Assembly: GCA_027493875.1 (NCBI GenBank) | Contig: JAOSJX010000024.1 | Location: 62,001-126,000 of the forward strand | Direction: 5' to 3' | DNA: 64,000 bases | Source of the DNA: Deltaproteobacteria bacterium | GTDB lineage: Bacteria; Lernaellota; Lernaellaia; JACKCT01 | Shown: one piece after another, positions 9,521 through 20,112 of the stretch | Layout: each line of letters begins with the position of its first letter | How positions within the stretch are numbered: the first letter of the stretch is position 1 | Notes under the pieces: model-generated | Told to the model about the DNA's origin: nothing | What the model saw: the letters and a program-made list of their open reading frames with translations, nothing else | Databases searched by the model: none | Position numbers and translations under genes: made by a program

Positions 9521-9688
9521 CTAGGAGCCTGGAGGGCATAGATGGTCGAGCCGGTGAACGCCTGGGCGCCGAGGTCAAGGAACGAAGGCGCAGAAATACC
9601 GGAACGTATTTTAAGCCTTCGTGACGCAGAGACCGGCGTCCAGGCGCTCATCCGGCGACGTGCCGGTCTATGTCCTCCAGGCTCCTAG
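9521..9688. repeat. 168-bp quasi-palindrome (MITE-like)
   Basis: Outer arms CTAGGAGCCTGGAGG/CCTCCAGGCTCCTAG are perfect; inner CGAAGGC...GCCTTCG and AAATAC-CGGAAC-GTATTT. Arms of ~80 bp are imperfectly complementary throughout. Confidence 0.8.
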
Positions 9689-9725
9689 GCAAGGCTTCTT
9701 ACGCAACGGCCGGGACGGAAGGGGC

Positions 9726-10034
9726 ATGAAAGCCGACGAGGTTTTCAAAATACACGGCGACGCGAACGTGACGGTCGTCGACGTACGCACCGGGTTGGAA
9801 CGGCGAGGCGGGCACATCGCGGGCTCCGTCCATATCCCGCTTCAACAACTCGCGGAACGGGCCGGCGAACTCGACACGGCGAAGGACATCATCGTCTATT
9901 GCCTCTCCGGAACGCGCAGCGCCATGGGCGTCCACATTCTCCGCAAACGCGGTTTTGCAAAGGTGCAGAATTTTTCCGGCGGATGGCTCGCGTGGAAATT
10001 CCGGGGATTCCCCGTCGAAGGAGAGAAGACGTGA
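9726..10034 (+). CDS. Rhodanese-like domain protein
   Basis: VVDVRTGLERRGGHIAGSVHIPLQQL...IIVYCLSGTRSAMGVHILRKRGFAKVQNFSGGWLAW. Confidence 0.9.
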   Translation: MKADEVFKIHGDANVTVVDVRTGLERRGGHIAGSVHIPLQQLAERAGELDTAKDIIVYCLSGTRSAMGVHILRKRGFAKVQNFSGGWLAWKFRGFPVEGEKT

Positions 10035-11315
10035 CGAAAACGGCGAAATGGATTGCCATTCCGGCGGTCGCGGCGGCGTTGTTCGCGGGGGTGTGGTCCG
10101 CCTCGGCGCAGGAACCGATCGCGCGGGCGAATTGGGGGGCGGCGGTTGGATTCACGCCGGCGCTGGACGTCCCGAATCTATCTGCCGGTATGACCGTGGA
10201 CGCCGGTAATCTCGACGGCTTCACGTCGGTGGTTCCCGAACCGATCCGCATTCTCGTTTCGAAATACAAGCTCAAGATCCGCGTGCGCGACTACGCGGCC
10301 TACGCGCCGTCCGACGGGTACATCAAGGCGACGAACGATCACCGCGGCAAAGCGCGTCTCGTCGATATCGGCGCCGCTTGGGATAAGGAAGGCCTCGACG
10401 GCTACGTCGCCGGTCTGCCGTTCCCGCAACCGAAGGACGGCAACGAGCTCGCCTGGGACTTCTATTACAACTATCACGGCGACGACGGACGTAACGAATT
10501 CGCCGTCTACTGGGTTTCCGCGAAGCGCGGTGTCGAGCGCCACGAGGTCTGGCGCTGGACGTACATTATCAACACGTTGCACCGCACCGACATCCCGCCG
10601 ATGCCGCGCCTCGACCGGTTGGCCGACAAGGACATCGCCGCGACGTCGCTCACGGAAACCCTCTTTCCACTCGACCGCAAAGGCCAACTTGCCCTCTACA
10701 ACGTCTACGACAATCCCACCGACCGCGAAGGGTGGGTCTACATCCCCGCGCAGCGGCGGACGATGCGTTTTACGAGCGATAATCACGGCGAGGCGTGGAA
10801 CAACACGGATCTCATGTACGAGGACATCCGCGGATACTCCGGCCGTCCCGAATGGATGGAATGGAAGATTCTGGAAAAACCACCGTGCTCGCGCCGATGG
10901 GTGCGAATGTCGCGCTGGGCAAAGACGAGGTGGAAAAAAAACCTACGACTTCAAGAACGCGCCGCACTGGAACCCGACGATGGACTGGCAACTTCGGCCC
11001 GTTTACGTCGTCGAACTAACGCCTAAGCTGACGAAGTATCCCTACAGCAAGCAGATCCTATGGATCGACGCCGAATCGTTCGTCGCGCACTTTAAGCAAG
11101 CTTACGACCGCAAGGGCCAGCTCTGGAAGCTCATGGTGAACGCGACCAACGACTCCGTCGATCCCGCGTCCAAACCGCTCACCATCGCCACCGCGTTCCT
11201 CGTCGATCTTCAGGAAGAACACGCCACGGTCTTCCCGTGGCACAGCAACGAAGCCAACGTCGGCGTCGATCCCGACATCTTCTCCCTGGCGACCCTGCGC
11301 AAGAAGGCCAAGTAG
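10031..11315 (+). CDS. DUF1329-like exported protein; apparent frameshifts near 10875 and 10937
   Basis: Signal peptide TKTAKWIAIPAVAAALFAGVWSASAQ; WGAAVGFTPALDVPNLSAGMTVDAGNLDGFTSVV...GWVYIPAQRRTMRF, resuming KTYDFKNAPHWNPTMDWQLRPVYVVELTPK after an A8 run. Confidence 0.65.
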
Positions 11316-11361
11316 GGGCGCGATTGATCGCGCCACAATCAGATCACCGGCCACTGAAAGA

Positions 11362-11386
11362 AAAGGGCGGGATTTCTCCCGCCCTT
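11362..11386. terminator. Bidirectional intrinsic terminator between convergent genes
   Basis: AAAGGGCGGGA-TTTC-TCCCGCCCTTT hairpin. Confidence 0.75.
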
Positions 11387-11456
11387 TGAATCGGCGATCG
11401 GTGCCCATCCTATGGTGCTTCGAGGATCCCTCCTCGCCGACCGGAGATTATCGTCC

Positions 11457-12272
11457 TTAGCCGGCCAGCAGCGACAGCGCCACGGTCGGGAGCTGGTTCG
11501 CCTGGGCCAGAATCGACACGCCCGCCTGCACCAGGATCGAGTTCTTCGTGAGTTCCGCCGTTTCGCGCGCGATGTCCACGTCCCGGATGCGGCTTTCCGC
11601 GGCGGAGAGGTTCTCGACCTGATTCGCGATCGAGCTGACGACCGACTCGAAGCGGTTCTGCAACGCACCCAGCGAAGCGCGGCGGCTCGCCACCGTGCCG
11701 ATCGCCGTGGTGGACGTGCCGAGCGCCGCCTGGGCGTTCGTCACCGTGCTGATCGACGTGGTCAGCGACAGGGCCGTCGAATCCACGTCCGACACCGCCA
11801 ACGTGATCTTTTCGCTCGACGTGATGCCGATCTGGATGTCGACGCTCAACGAGCCGTTAAGCAGCGCCGTCTCGTTGAACTTCGTGTTGTCCGCGATCCG
11901 CGTGATTTCGGTGCGAAGAGCCACGTACTCGGTGTTCAGGTAGCCGCGTTCGGCCGTGCCCACGGTGCCCGTCGAAGCCTGCTCGGCAAGCTCCTTCATG
12001 CGGACCAGCATCGAGCTGATTTCGTCCATCGCCCCTTCGGCGGTCTGGATCATCGAGATCCCGTCCGAGGAGTTCCGGCCGGCCTGCTCGAGGGCCCGGA
12101 TGTTCGCCCGCAATTTCTCGGAAATCGCGAGGCCCGCCGCGTCATCGCCCGCGCGGTTGATGCGAAGGCCCGACGCCAGACGCTCCAGGCTCTTGCCCAG
12201 ACCATTCTGCGAACGGTTGATGTGACGTTGCGCGTTGAGGGAAGAAATGTTGTTCGTAACGGTGAGAGCCAT
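11457..12272 (-). CDS. fliC: Flagellin
   Basis: MALTVTNNISSLNAQRHINRSQNGLGKSLERLASGLRINRAGDDAAGLAISEKLRANIRAL...; C-terminus NSILVQAGVSILAQANQLPTVALSLLAG. Confidence 0.97.
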   Translation of the reverse strand: MALTVTNNISSLNAQRHINRSQNGLGKSLERLASGLRINRAGDDAAGLAISEKLRANIRALEQAGRNSSDGISMIQTAEGAMDEISSMLVRMKELAEQASTGTVGTAERGYLNTEYVALRTEITRIADNTKFNETALLNGSLSVDIQIGITSSEKITLAVSDVDSTALSLTTSISTVTNAQAALGTSTTAIGTVASRRASLGALQNRFESVVSSIANQVENLSAAESRIRDVDIARETAELTKNSILVQAGVSILAQANQLPTVALSLLAG

Positions 12273-12418
12273 CGTGTATCCTCCTTGATACGTCCCTGCG
12301 AGAAAACAGTCCTTTGTTTCCTACCGATTTTTAGAGTTAGGCTTCCGTCCTGGATACCCAACTTTGCCCGAAGGCTTTGACAGCGCTGCTTGGTGAAGCC
12401 CTGCGGCCTCAAGAACAC

Positions 12419-12445
12419 TTATCGGCATGGCGACCGGAAACTTGA
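12419..12445 (-). promoter_or_regulatory. Sigma-28 (FliA) promoter upstream of flagellin
   Basis: Minus strand TCAAGTTT-N11-GCCGATAA; consensus TAAAGTTT-N11-GCCGATAA. Confidence 0.85.
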
Positions 12446-12565
12446 TGGAAATTTGATGACTTGCGGCACCGCGCGCCTCGGTGGACGCCCTGCGAAAATC
12501 TACCTATATGTGGAGGATAATCGCATCGGCAACACTACATATAGGCGAATTCAGTCGTAAGAAAT

Positions 12566-13665
12566 TTAAGGGGTTTTATAAGAAATACGATAAATCGCGC
12601 CGGCATAATCGTCGGAGACCAGCAAAGATCCGTCCGGCATCACCAGCACGTCAACGGGACGGCCCCAGACGCTCTCGCCGTTCAGCCATCCTTCGACGAG
12701 CGGTTCATACGCGACGGGTTCCGTATTGTCTTTCAACGTGACGGTCATCAAGCGGTAGCCTATTTTCTTCGTGCGGTTCCACGAGCCGTGCTGCGCCACG
12801 ATGATGCGTCCGCGGTATTTCTCCGGAAACATCTTTCCGGTGTAGAAAGTCATGCCCAGTCCCGCGACGTGCGCCTCGAAAGGAAACGCCACCGGTGTGA
12901 ACTCGGAGCACGAGCGTTTCTTGCCGTACTTCGGATCGGCGATGTCCTTGCCGTGGCAATACGGAAAACCGAAGTGCATCCCGCCTTCGGCGCGCGGTTC
13001 AATTCGTCCGGCGGCAGATCGTCGCCGAGCCAATCCCGTCCGTTGTCCGTAAACCAAAGGTCTTTCGTTTCCGGGTGCCAATCGAAGCCCACCGAATTGC
13101 GCAACCCGCGGGCGAAGACCTCAAAGCCCGATCCGTCTTTGTTGATCCGCGTGATCGTGCCGAACGGATCGCCCTCGTCGCAGATGTTGCACGGCACGCC
13201 GACGGGAACGTACAGCTTGCCGTCCGGTCCGAACGCGATGAATTTCCACGCGTGATGGCGTTTGTCCGGGTATTTGTTCGTCACCACCTCGGGCGTTCCC
13301 GGCGCCGCGAGCTTCGTTCCGATATCCTTGAAACGCAGAATCCGCGAAATCTCCGCGACGTACAGGTCGCCGTCCGCGACCGCCACGCCGTTCGGTCCGT
13401 CGAGCTTTTCCGCGATCGTCAGGATTTTTCGCTCTTTCGTTACCGCGTAAACCTTGTCCCCCGACGTTCCCACAAACACGGCCCCGCTCGGCCCCAGGGC
13501 CATCTCGCGCGGACGATCCAGGCCCGACGCGTAAACCTCGGCCTGAAAACCGGCCGGCATCCGGAGTTTTTGAACGGGGAGATTTGAATCGTCCGCGTCG
13601 AGACAGGCCGGCGCCGCGGCCACAAAGAAAAAGGCCGCCGTCACGGCGGCGAAGCGATTCATCAT
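12566..13665 (-). CDS. PQQ-dependent sugar dehydrogenase-like beta-propeller (sorbosone/glucose dehydrogenase family); apparent frameshift near 12985
   Basis: MPAGFQAEVYASGLDRPREMALGPSGAVFVG...NSVGFDWHPETKDLWFTDNGRDWLGDDLPPDELNRAP, continuing GMHFGFPYCHGKDIADPKYG... in the other frame. Confidence 0.85.
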
Positions 13666-13666
13666 C

Positions 13667-15035
13667 TCATGTCCCCAGATATTCAATGCGGTAAATAACG
13701 TCGGCGTAATCGTCGGACACCAGCAGAGATCCGTCCGCCATCGGAAGAACGTCCACCGGCCGCCCCCATTTGCTGCCGTCCATATTCAACCACCCTTCGG
13801 CGAACACGTCGTACGACGTCACGTCCGTTCCCGTCAACTTGACCGTCATCACACGGTAGCCGATCGGAATCGACCGGTTCCACGAGCCGTGTTGCGCGAT
13901 GAAAATCCGGCCTTGGTACGCGCTCGGAAACGACGTTCCCGTATAAAAACGCATCCCCAGCGCGGCGACATGCGGCCCCAGCGTCAGCTTCGGCGCGGTG
14001 TAATTCCCGCACGGATGCGCCTCGTCGCCGAAGGTCGGGTCCGCCACCGTTCCTTCGTGGCAGTACGGGAAGCCGAAGTGCAGGCCCGTCGTCGGCGCGT
14101 AATTCAATTCGTCGTTCGGAACGTCGTCCCCCAATTGATCGCGGCCGTTGTCCGTGAACCACAATTCGTGCGTCGTGGGGTGCCAGTCAAAGCCGACCGA
14201 ATTGCGGATGCCGCGGGCGACGATTTCGAAATTCGAGCCGTCCGGATCGATGCGCACGATCGACGCGTACGGATCGCCCGGATCACAGATGTTGCACGGC
14301 CCGCCGATCGGCACGTACAACTTGTCGTCGGGTCCGAACGCGATGAACCGCCACCCGTGCCAAACGTCCGTCGGGGAAATCCGTGTCGTTCACAACGACC
14401 GGCGTCGGCAGATCGTCCAGATCGTCTTCAACATTCGGGTACTTGAGCACGCGGTGGATTTCCGCGACGTACAAATCCGGTCCGCGCATCGCCACGCCGT
14501 TCGGAATGTTCATGCCCGACAGAATCTCGCGGACCGTTTCGCCGACGCCGTCCTGATCCGCGTCCGTCACGGCGTGCACCACGCCTTCGCGCGATCCGAC
14601 GAAAACCGTCCCCTGCGGTCCGCGCGCCAGCGAGCGGGCCACCGGGACCTGCGCGAAAACGCAGATCCGAAAACCGTCGGGCAATTCGATCTTGTCGAGC
14701 GGAAGCCCCGCGTCCGGACAAGGTCCCGGAACGACGGTATCGTCGTCGTCATCGTCGCCCGTATCATCGTCCGCGTCGTCGTCCGCCGTGTCGTCGTCGA
14801 GATCGTCATCCGCGTCATCGTCCCCGTCGTCATCGAGATCGTCATCGACAACGTCGTCGTCCGAAACGCCGGTATCGTCATCCGCGTCGTCGCCGGGCAG
14901 GGCGTCGTCGTCGGAGGCGTCGTCGTCGGGGTCGGCGATCGTCGCGCTCTCCGAGTCGTCATTTCCGCCGCAACCGCCGCACGACAGGTTCAAGGCGAGC
15001 GCCAGAACGGCCGCAAACAAAACGCCGTATCTCAT
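13667..15035 (-). CDS. Lipoprotein paralogue of the PQQ-dependent sugar dehydrogenase, with Asp-rich linker; apparent frameshift near 14361
   Basis: LALALNLSCGGCGGNDDSE lipobox; DDDADDDTGVSDDDVV linker; DFPDGR|WHGWRFIAFGPDDKLYVPIGGPCNICDPGDP is restored by removing one T. Confidence 0.85.
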
Positions 15036-15080
15036 GACGCCACCTTGTCACGCCGGCGCGCCGCGTGTCCATGAGAGAAG

Positions 15081-16166
15081 TCATGCATGCGAAGAACGCA
15101 TCGCATAGTCGCGCATCCGGACGCGTTGGCGCCGCGGCCCCCAATCCCCGGGCGACGCATCGAAAACGCCCGGGCAAGGTTGTCCGCACGAGGCGCACGC
15201 GCCGCGCGGGTCAAGATTCCAATCCGTCAACACATACCAATCGCGCCCGATCAGCCGCGCGCCGCACCCCTGGCAATACGTCGATCCGCCATGCTCGTCG
15301 TGCACGTTGCCCGTATACGCGTAACGCACCCCGTTTTTCAACGCGATCTGCCGTGCGCGGCGGAGCGTCGCGCCCGGTGTGTTCGGCCGGTCGCGCATCT
15401 TCCAGTCCGGGTGAAACGCCGTAAAGTGCATCGGCACGTCGGGTCCGAGCTCGCCCACGACCCACGCGGTCATCTCGTCAAGCTCCGCGTCCGAATCGTT
15501 GAGTCCGGGAATCAGCAGCGTCGTGAGCTCGAACCAAACGCTCGTCTCGTGCTTCAGATAACGCAAGGTCTCCAGCACGGGCGCCAAATTCGCACCGCAC
15601 ACCTTGCCGTAAAACTCCTCCGTGAATCCCTTCAAATCCACGTTCGCCGCGTCCATGTGATGGTAAAACTCAGCGCGCGCCTCCGGTTTGATGTACCCCG
15701 CCGTTACCGCGACCGACTTGATTCCCGCGTCCCGGCACGCCTGCGCGACGTCCACGGCGTACTCCAAAAAAATAACGGGATCGTTGTACGTAAACGCCAC
15801 GCTGCGGCATCCGTAATCGGCCGCCGCGCGCGCGATGGCCTCCGGCGTCGCCGCGTCCGCCAGCGTATCCATCTCCCGCGATTTGCTCATGTCCCAGTTC
15901 TGGCAAAACTTGCACGTCAGATTGCAGCCCGCCGTGCCGAACGACAAAACCGGCGTTCCCGGAAGAAAATGATTGAGCGGTTTTTTCTCGATCGGATCGA
16001 TGCAGTACCCGCTGGACCGCCCGTACGTCGTCAGCACCATCGTGTCGCCCTCGCGGGCGCGCACGAAACAAAGCCCCTGCTGCCCGTCCCGCAAACGGCA
16101 CTCGCGCGGACACGTCACACTGAATCCGCCCGTCGTCCAGCATCCGCCAATATCGTCCCGCCACAT
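15081..16166 (-). CDS. amrS: AmmeMemoRadiSam-system-type radical SAM protein (AmrS-like)
   Basis: GTAGCNLTCKFCQNWDMSKSRE; GYCIDPIEKKPLNHFLPG; AFTYNDPVIFLEYA; zinc-ribbon-like C-terminus CQGCGARLIGRDWY. Confidence 0.9.
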   Translation of the reverse strand: MWRDDIGGCWTTGGFSVTCPRECRLRDGQQGLCFVRAREGDTMVLTTYGRSSGYCIDPIEKKPLNHFLPGTPVLSFGTAGCNLTCKFCQNWDMSKSREMDTLADAATPEAIARAAADYGCRSVAFTYNDPVIFLEYAVDVAQACRDAGIKSVAVTAGYIKPEARAEFYHHMDAANVDLKGFTEEFYGKVCGANLAPVLETLRYLKHETSVWFELTTLLIPGLNDSDAELDEMTAWVVGELGPDVPMHFTAFHPDWKMRDRPNTPGATLRRARQIALKNGVRYAYTGNVHDEHGGSTYCQGCGARLIGRDWYVLTDWNLDPRGACASCGQPCPGVFDASPGDWGPRRQRVRMRDYAMRSSHA

Positions 16167-16244
16167 TCATCGCGTACTATTTTCCCACGCCGCGCCCACC
16201 AGGACCAGAGGAACGTTACGCCTCCACGATGCCTTCTCTTTTTT

Positions 16245-16270
16245 CATCCCTCATCCTTCATCCTTCATCC
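16245..16270. repeat. Heptanucleotide array CATCCYT x3.7
   Basis: CATCCCT CATCCTT CATCCTT CATCC. Confidence 0.8.
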
Positions 16271-16350
16271 CCCCACAATGGCTGACAGAATCGCCCAATC
16301 GTGTTAGCCCTTAAACTCCCGAGTTCAACAAAGGCGGAGAGAAGCGGGTT

Positions 16351-17210
16351 ATGGGGCAAGCGCTGATCACCGTGCGCGAAAATCCCGTTCGCTATTTCAT
16401 TTTCGTGTACGCGTTCTCGCTGTGCGTCACGTTGTTTCTGTCCACCATTCTCGATACGCTCGTGCTTTCGCGTCTCCCCGTCCTTGCAAACATCCTATTC
16501 GTCACCGCGCTTCCCTTACCGTTCGTCGCGTGGTGGACCGTCAAAGCGTTTCGCTCATCGGACCCGGTCACGCGCCCCTGCCGCCCGCGCACTATAAACA
16601 GGGCTTCGCGATTCTCATGGCCTTCACGCTCTGGGCCATCGGCTATTTCATCGTGAAATGGATCGTCGACGTCTCCGACGCGCGACTGCTGCCCGAACCG
16701 ATCGAAAGCCGCATTCCCTTCGTCCCCGGATCGGTCTTCACCTACCTCGGCCTCTACCCGATGTTCATCTTTCCGCTTTTGTGGATTCGCGACGAGGCGG
16801 CCTTCTCAAAAGTCATCCGCGCCTACACCGCGCTCATGCTTTTCTGTTACCTGATCTTCGTCGCCTACCCCGTCCGCATCGAGCGCCCGGAGTTCGCCGT
16901 CACCACTTTCGCGACATGGGCCTTGTCGGTCGTGTACCGCGCGGACAATCCGCCCATCAACTGCCTGCCCTCCGTTCACGTCGCCATGGTATTTCTTTCC
17001 GCGTTCATCCTCCGCGAAATCCGCCGCGACGTGGGCGCCGCCGCGCTCCTCTACGCCGCCGCCATCACGCTCTGCACGCTCACGACCAAGCAGCATTACA
17101 TCGCCGACGGCGTCGTATCCCTCATCGTCTCCTACGCCGTTTTTCAGTTCGTCTTTCATCCGGACCGCGTCGCCAAGCTTTTCACCCGCTTGCGTCCGAT
17201 CGGCGATTGA
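16351..17210 (+). CDS. PAP2-superfamily membrane phosphatase; apparent frameshift near 16555
   Basis: Multi-TM; NPPINCLPSVHVAMVFLSAFILREI...TKQHYIADGVVS (PAP2 motifs). Confidence 0.8.
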
Positions 17211-17225
17211 CCCCATGAATAGGGG

Positions 17226-18221
17226 ATGACGCAAACGTCCTTCCGCGCGGCCGCCGCCGCGCTCGCCGAATCGTTCCGCCAACGAAAATCGTGGCGCGCG
17301 CTTTTCTCCGCCATCGTCGTCGCGGCGATTTTCACCGTCCTGATCGCCTCCGGCGGTTGGAGCGAACTTCGAGCCGCCCTGGCGCAAACACGTTTGGAAA
17401 TTCTGCTCGCCGCCGTGCTGCTCCACCTGGGCGTCAGCTTCGCCGGCAACCCGACGCTGTGGCGGACGGTCCTTCGTTATCTCGGCATCGGCGCGCCGGC
17501 CGGCGAAACCTACCGTTTGTGGAACGGGATGTATTGCCTGCGCGTCGTGCTGCCCGCGCGGGCCGGTTCGTTCGTCGTCGGCCCCAACTACCTCCGCACG
17601 CATCACGGCGTCCCCTTCAGCCGCGGCGTCGGTTCGTTCGCGCTGACCTACTTTCTCAACTTCTATTGCCAGTGGTTCTTTCTCGCCGCCGGATTATTGA
17701 TCGTGGGCGCGCCTGGTGGGCCGCTGCCCGCGCTCCTCGCCGCGCTCCTGTTCGCCACGCCGTGGATCATGACGTGGTTCCGCGCGCCCGCCGGCCTCGC
17801 CGTTAAGTTCCATGCGCGCCTCGGAGAAATTCTCACGCGCCTCCTCGGCGCGTTCTCCGACATTCCGATCGCCCGGCGTCTCCGCCTCTTCGCCCTCGCG
17901 ATCGGCGTTCAGTTCATCGACGTCGTCGTCACGTGGCTGTGCCTGCGCGCCGCGGGAATCGCCGTTCCGTTCCCGGAAGTCATGTGGCGCGCCTCCGCCG
18001 TCACGCTCGCCGCCGCCCTGCCCGTCACCACCATGGGCCTCGGCACGCGCGAGGCCGCCATGGTGTATTTCTTCTCGCCCTTCGCCGGGGGGTCGAACGC
18101 CCTCGCCGCCGGACTCCTCCTGTCGTTCACCATGGAGATCGTGCCCGCGGCGCTGTCGATGTTCTTTTTTCCGAGTGTCGTGACGTTGGGTCTGGCCGCG
18201 CCCGAGGAGATTACGGAATAA
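17226..18221 (+). CDS. Lysylphosphatidylglycerol synthase TM region / UPF0104 family protein
   Basis: Multi-TM protein with VVLPARAGSFVVGPNYLRTHHGVPFSRGVGSF and GLGTREAAMVYFF. Confidence 0.75.
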   Translation: MTQTSFRAAAAALAESFRQRKSWRALFSAIVVAAIFTVLIASGGWSELRAALAQTRLEILLAAVLLHLGVSFAGNPTLWRTVLRYLGIGAPAGETYRLWNGMYCLRVVLPARAGSFVVGPNYLRTHHGVPFSRGVGSFALTYFLNFYCQWFFLAAGLLIVGAPGGPLPALLAALLFATPWIMTWFRAPAGLAVKFHARLGEILTRLLGAFSDIPIARRLRLFALAIGVQFIDVVVTWLCLRAAGIAVPFPEVMWRASAVTLAAALPVTTMGLGTREAAMVYFFSPFAGGSNALAAGLLLSFTMEIVPAALSMFFFPSVVTLGLAAPEEITE

Positions 18222-18826
18222 CTTCGCCACCGCAGACGGATATGATGGTATTGACCAGCGCCTTCAATTCTGAACACGCATCGACGGTGACTCGCAAATC
18301 GACCTCGCGTAAAATTCGCGCGGCATCTCGCGGCTTGATATAACTATCTCGACATTGCCCTCGCTCAAATATTTCCTTGATTCGATACGACGGTGGCTTC
18401 ATGTGGTTGACGCGCTCGGGGACGCCGGGCGGAGCTGCCTCATTGTGCTTCGCGAGCCGCTGGATGACCGGCCAATACGGAAGAAGCCATGCTTCAAAGT
18501 CATACTGAGCGGCGTGCGGGGAAAATTGTGGGTTGTCGCCCACCCAAGCCGTCATTTTACTCTTTGCGTCCGCCGCGTCTGTAAATTCCGGTGGCCGGGT
18601 TCCAGTGTAAACGTCCGTCAAAAGCGATAACATGGCCGGCGGGATTCTTGCCGCTCAGCAGATTTTCCACCACCCGTCGCAGTTTATCCGTTTTCGGAAT
18701 ACGACCGTCATAAGGATGCGGGTCGAGTTTCGGCATTCGCCCCTGAAGACGCGTTTCAAGAAGTTTACGCAAAGAGGGGATAAAAGCTTTTTCGGTCTTG
18801 CCTTCGACGATGATCGAAATCTTCAC
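18211..18826 (-). CDS. DUF4276-like (TOPRIM-like) protein; apparent frameshift near 18645
   Basis: GTG start overlapping the upstream stop (GTGA); MKISIIVEGKTEKAFIPSLRKLL...GHVIALTDVYTGTRPPEFTDAADAKSKM...QYDFEAWLLPYW after a one-T correction. Confidence 0.75.
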
Positions 18827-19972
18827 GGGCGCCCCCAAACGGCCCATCCGCCAGACTTCGTCGAGACTGTAGTCCGCGAGCCAACGATCGAGATCCATCG
18901 TGTCAGCCCAGGTCACGCGGGCGCAACCTTCTTCGTCAAGATCCATGACAATGACTTCGGTCGGATCCAGAAAACGTATAAACCGGTCGGAATGCGTCGC
19001 AACGATTAGTTGCGTCCGTCTTGACGCTTCGCGCATGAGATCGGCCAGGAGACTCAGGAGTTCCGGGTGAAGACTGACTTCCGGCTCGTCGATAAGCGTA
19101 ACCGTCGAAAGATTTGGGCTGTGGAGAAGAGATACGAGCCAGAGAAATCTTAATGTTCCCTCCGACAGTTCGCTGATGGCGATGGGGTCTTTGAACTTCG
19201 CGTCTTGCCACGTCATCGTCAGCATGCCGGCGGCCACGGGCGGAAATTGAAGGTCCACGAAATCCGGAAAAACCGAATGAAGTGAATCCGTAATCGACTC
19301 ATATCGGTCCCGGTCGCTCTCGCGCAGATAATAGAGAAAGGGGACGAGGTCTTCTCCTTCCGATCCCGGCAGGGTGGCCGGCTTCATCGGTTGAGGCAAT
19401 TTCACCGGCGCGCGCGGGCCTACTTGCAAGTTATGATATTGCGTCGCCGTCGCGAGGAGACGGCGTAATTCTTCCGGCTCTCGAAACATCCTCGGTACCT
19501 GGGCAAGTGACGTCTCCATCGGGTTGTGTTCCCAAGTCGGACGCACAAGACTATTTTGCTCGACATCGTAGTAACGAATGTCGGATTCCGACGAATTGAT
19601 ATGCAAAAATGGAGTGTAATATCCTGACCGCATTTGCGACAGGCTTTCGTTGGCAATGGAATAACCGGTGCCTCGCGGTGAGAGTCGAAGCTCATAGTGA
19701 AGTGGAGAATGTGGTTCTGGGACGCCCATATCCGCCGCAAGCGAAAGCGAATCGCTCTTGCCACGCGTCAACAGGCTTGAAATTCCACCGAACTGGGATA
19801 GCGCGCTGTTCAAGTTACCGGACGCCGATGCACTGAGTAGTGATAAGGCGTCAAGCAAGGACGTTTTTCCGGCTCCGTTGGCGCCGATCAGAGTCATGAA
19901 AGGACGGACAGCAAGGTCAATACTCTGGAGTCTGCGAAAGCCTGCTATTCCGATCCTGGCGATCTTCTGCAT
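18823..19972 (-). CDS. AAA family ATPase (AAA_21/OLD-like)
   Basis: Walker A GANGAGKTSLL; ISELSEGTLRFLWL signature; VTLIDEPEVSLHPELL Walker B; QLIVATHSDRFIRFL. Confidence 0.9.
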
Positions 19973-20112
19973 ACCGCCGTCCTTTCGTTGCCGAACTGGC
20001 AATTCGGGAGGGTACGAATTTTCCCATTTATGGATTACGCCGCGCTTCATCGATCGTCAAGCAAAGACGTTCACAGCGACGGACAGATAAGATAAACGTC
20101 CTGGGCCGGCGG

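Noticed and set aside
9451-9651. Small ORF inside the 168-bp palindrome
   Set aside because: Both arms give similar peptides (YALQAPS/YVLQAPR) because of the inverted repeat; no independent support.
15087-16307. 406-aa + strand ORF opposite amrS-like gene
   Set aside because: Arg/His-rich antisense shadow; the minus-strand radical SAM protein has clear motifs.
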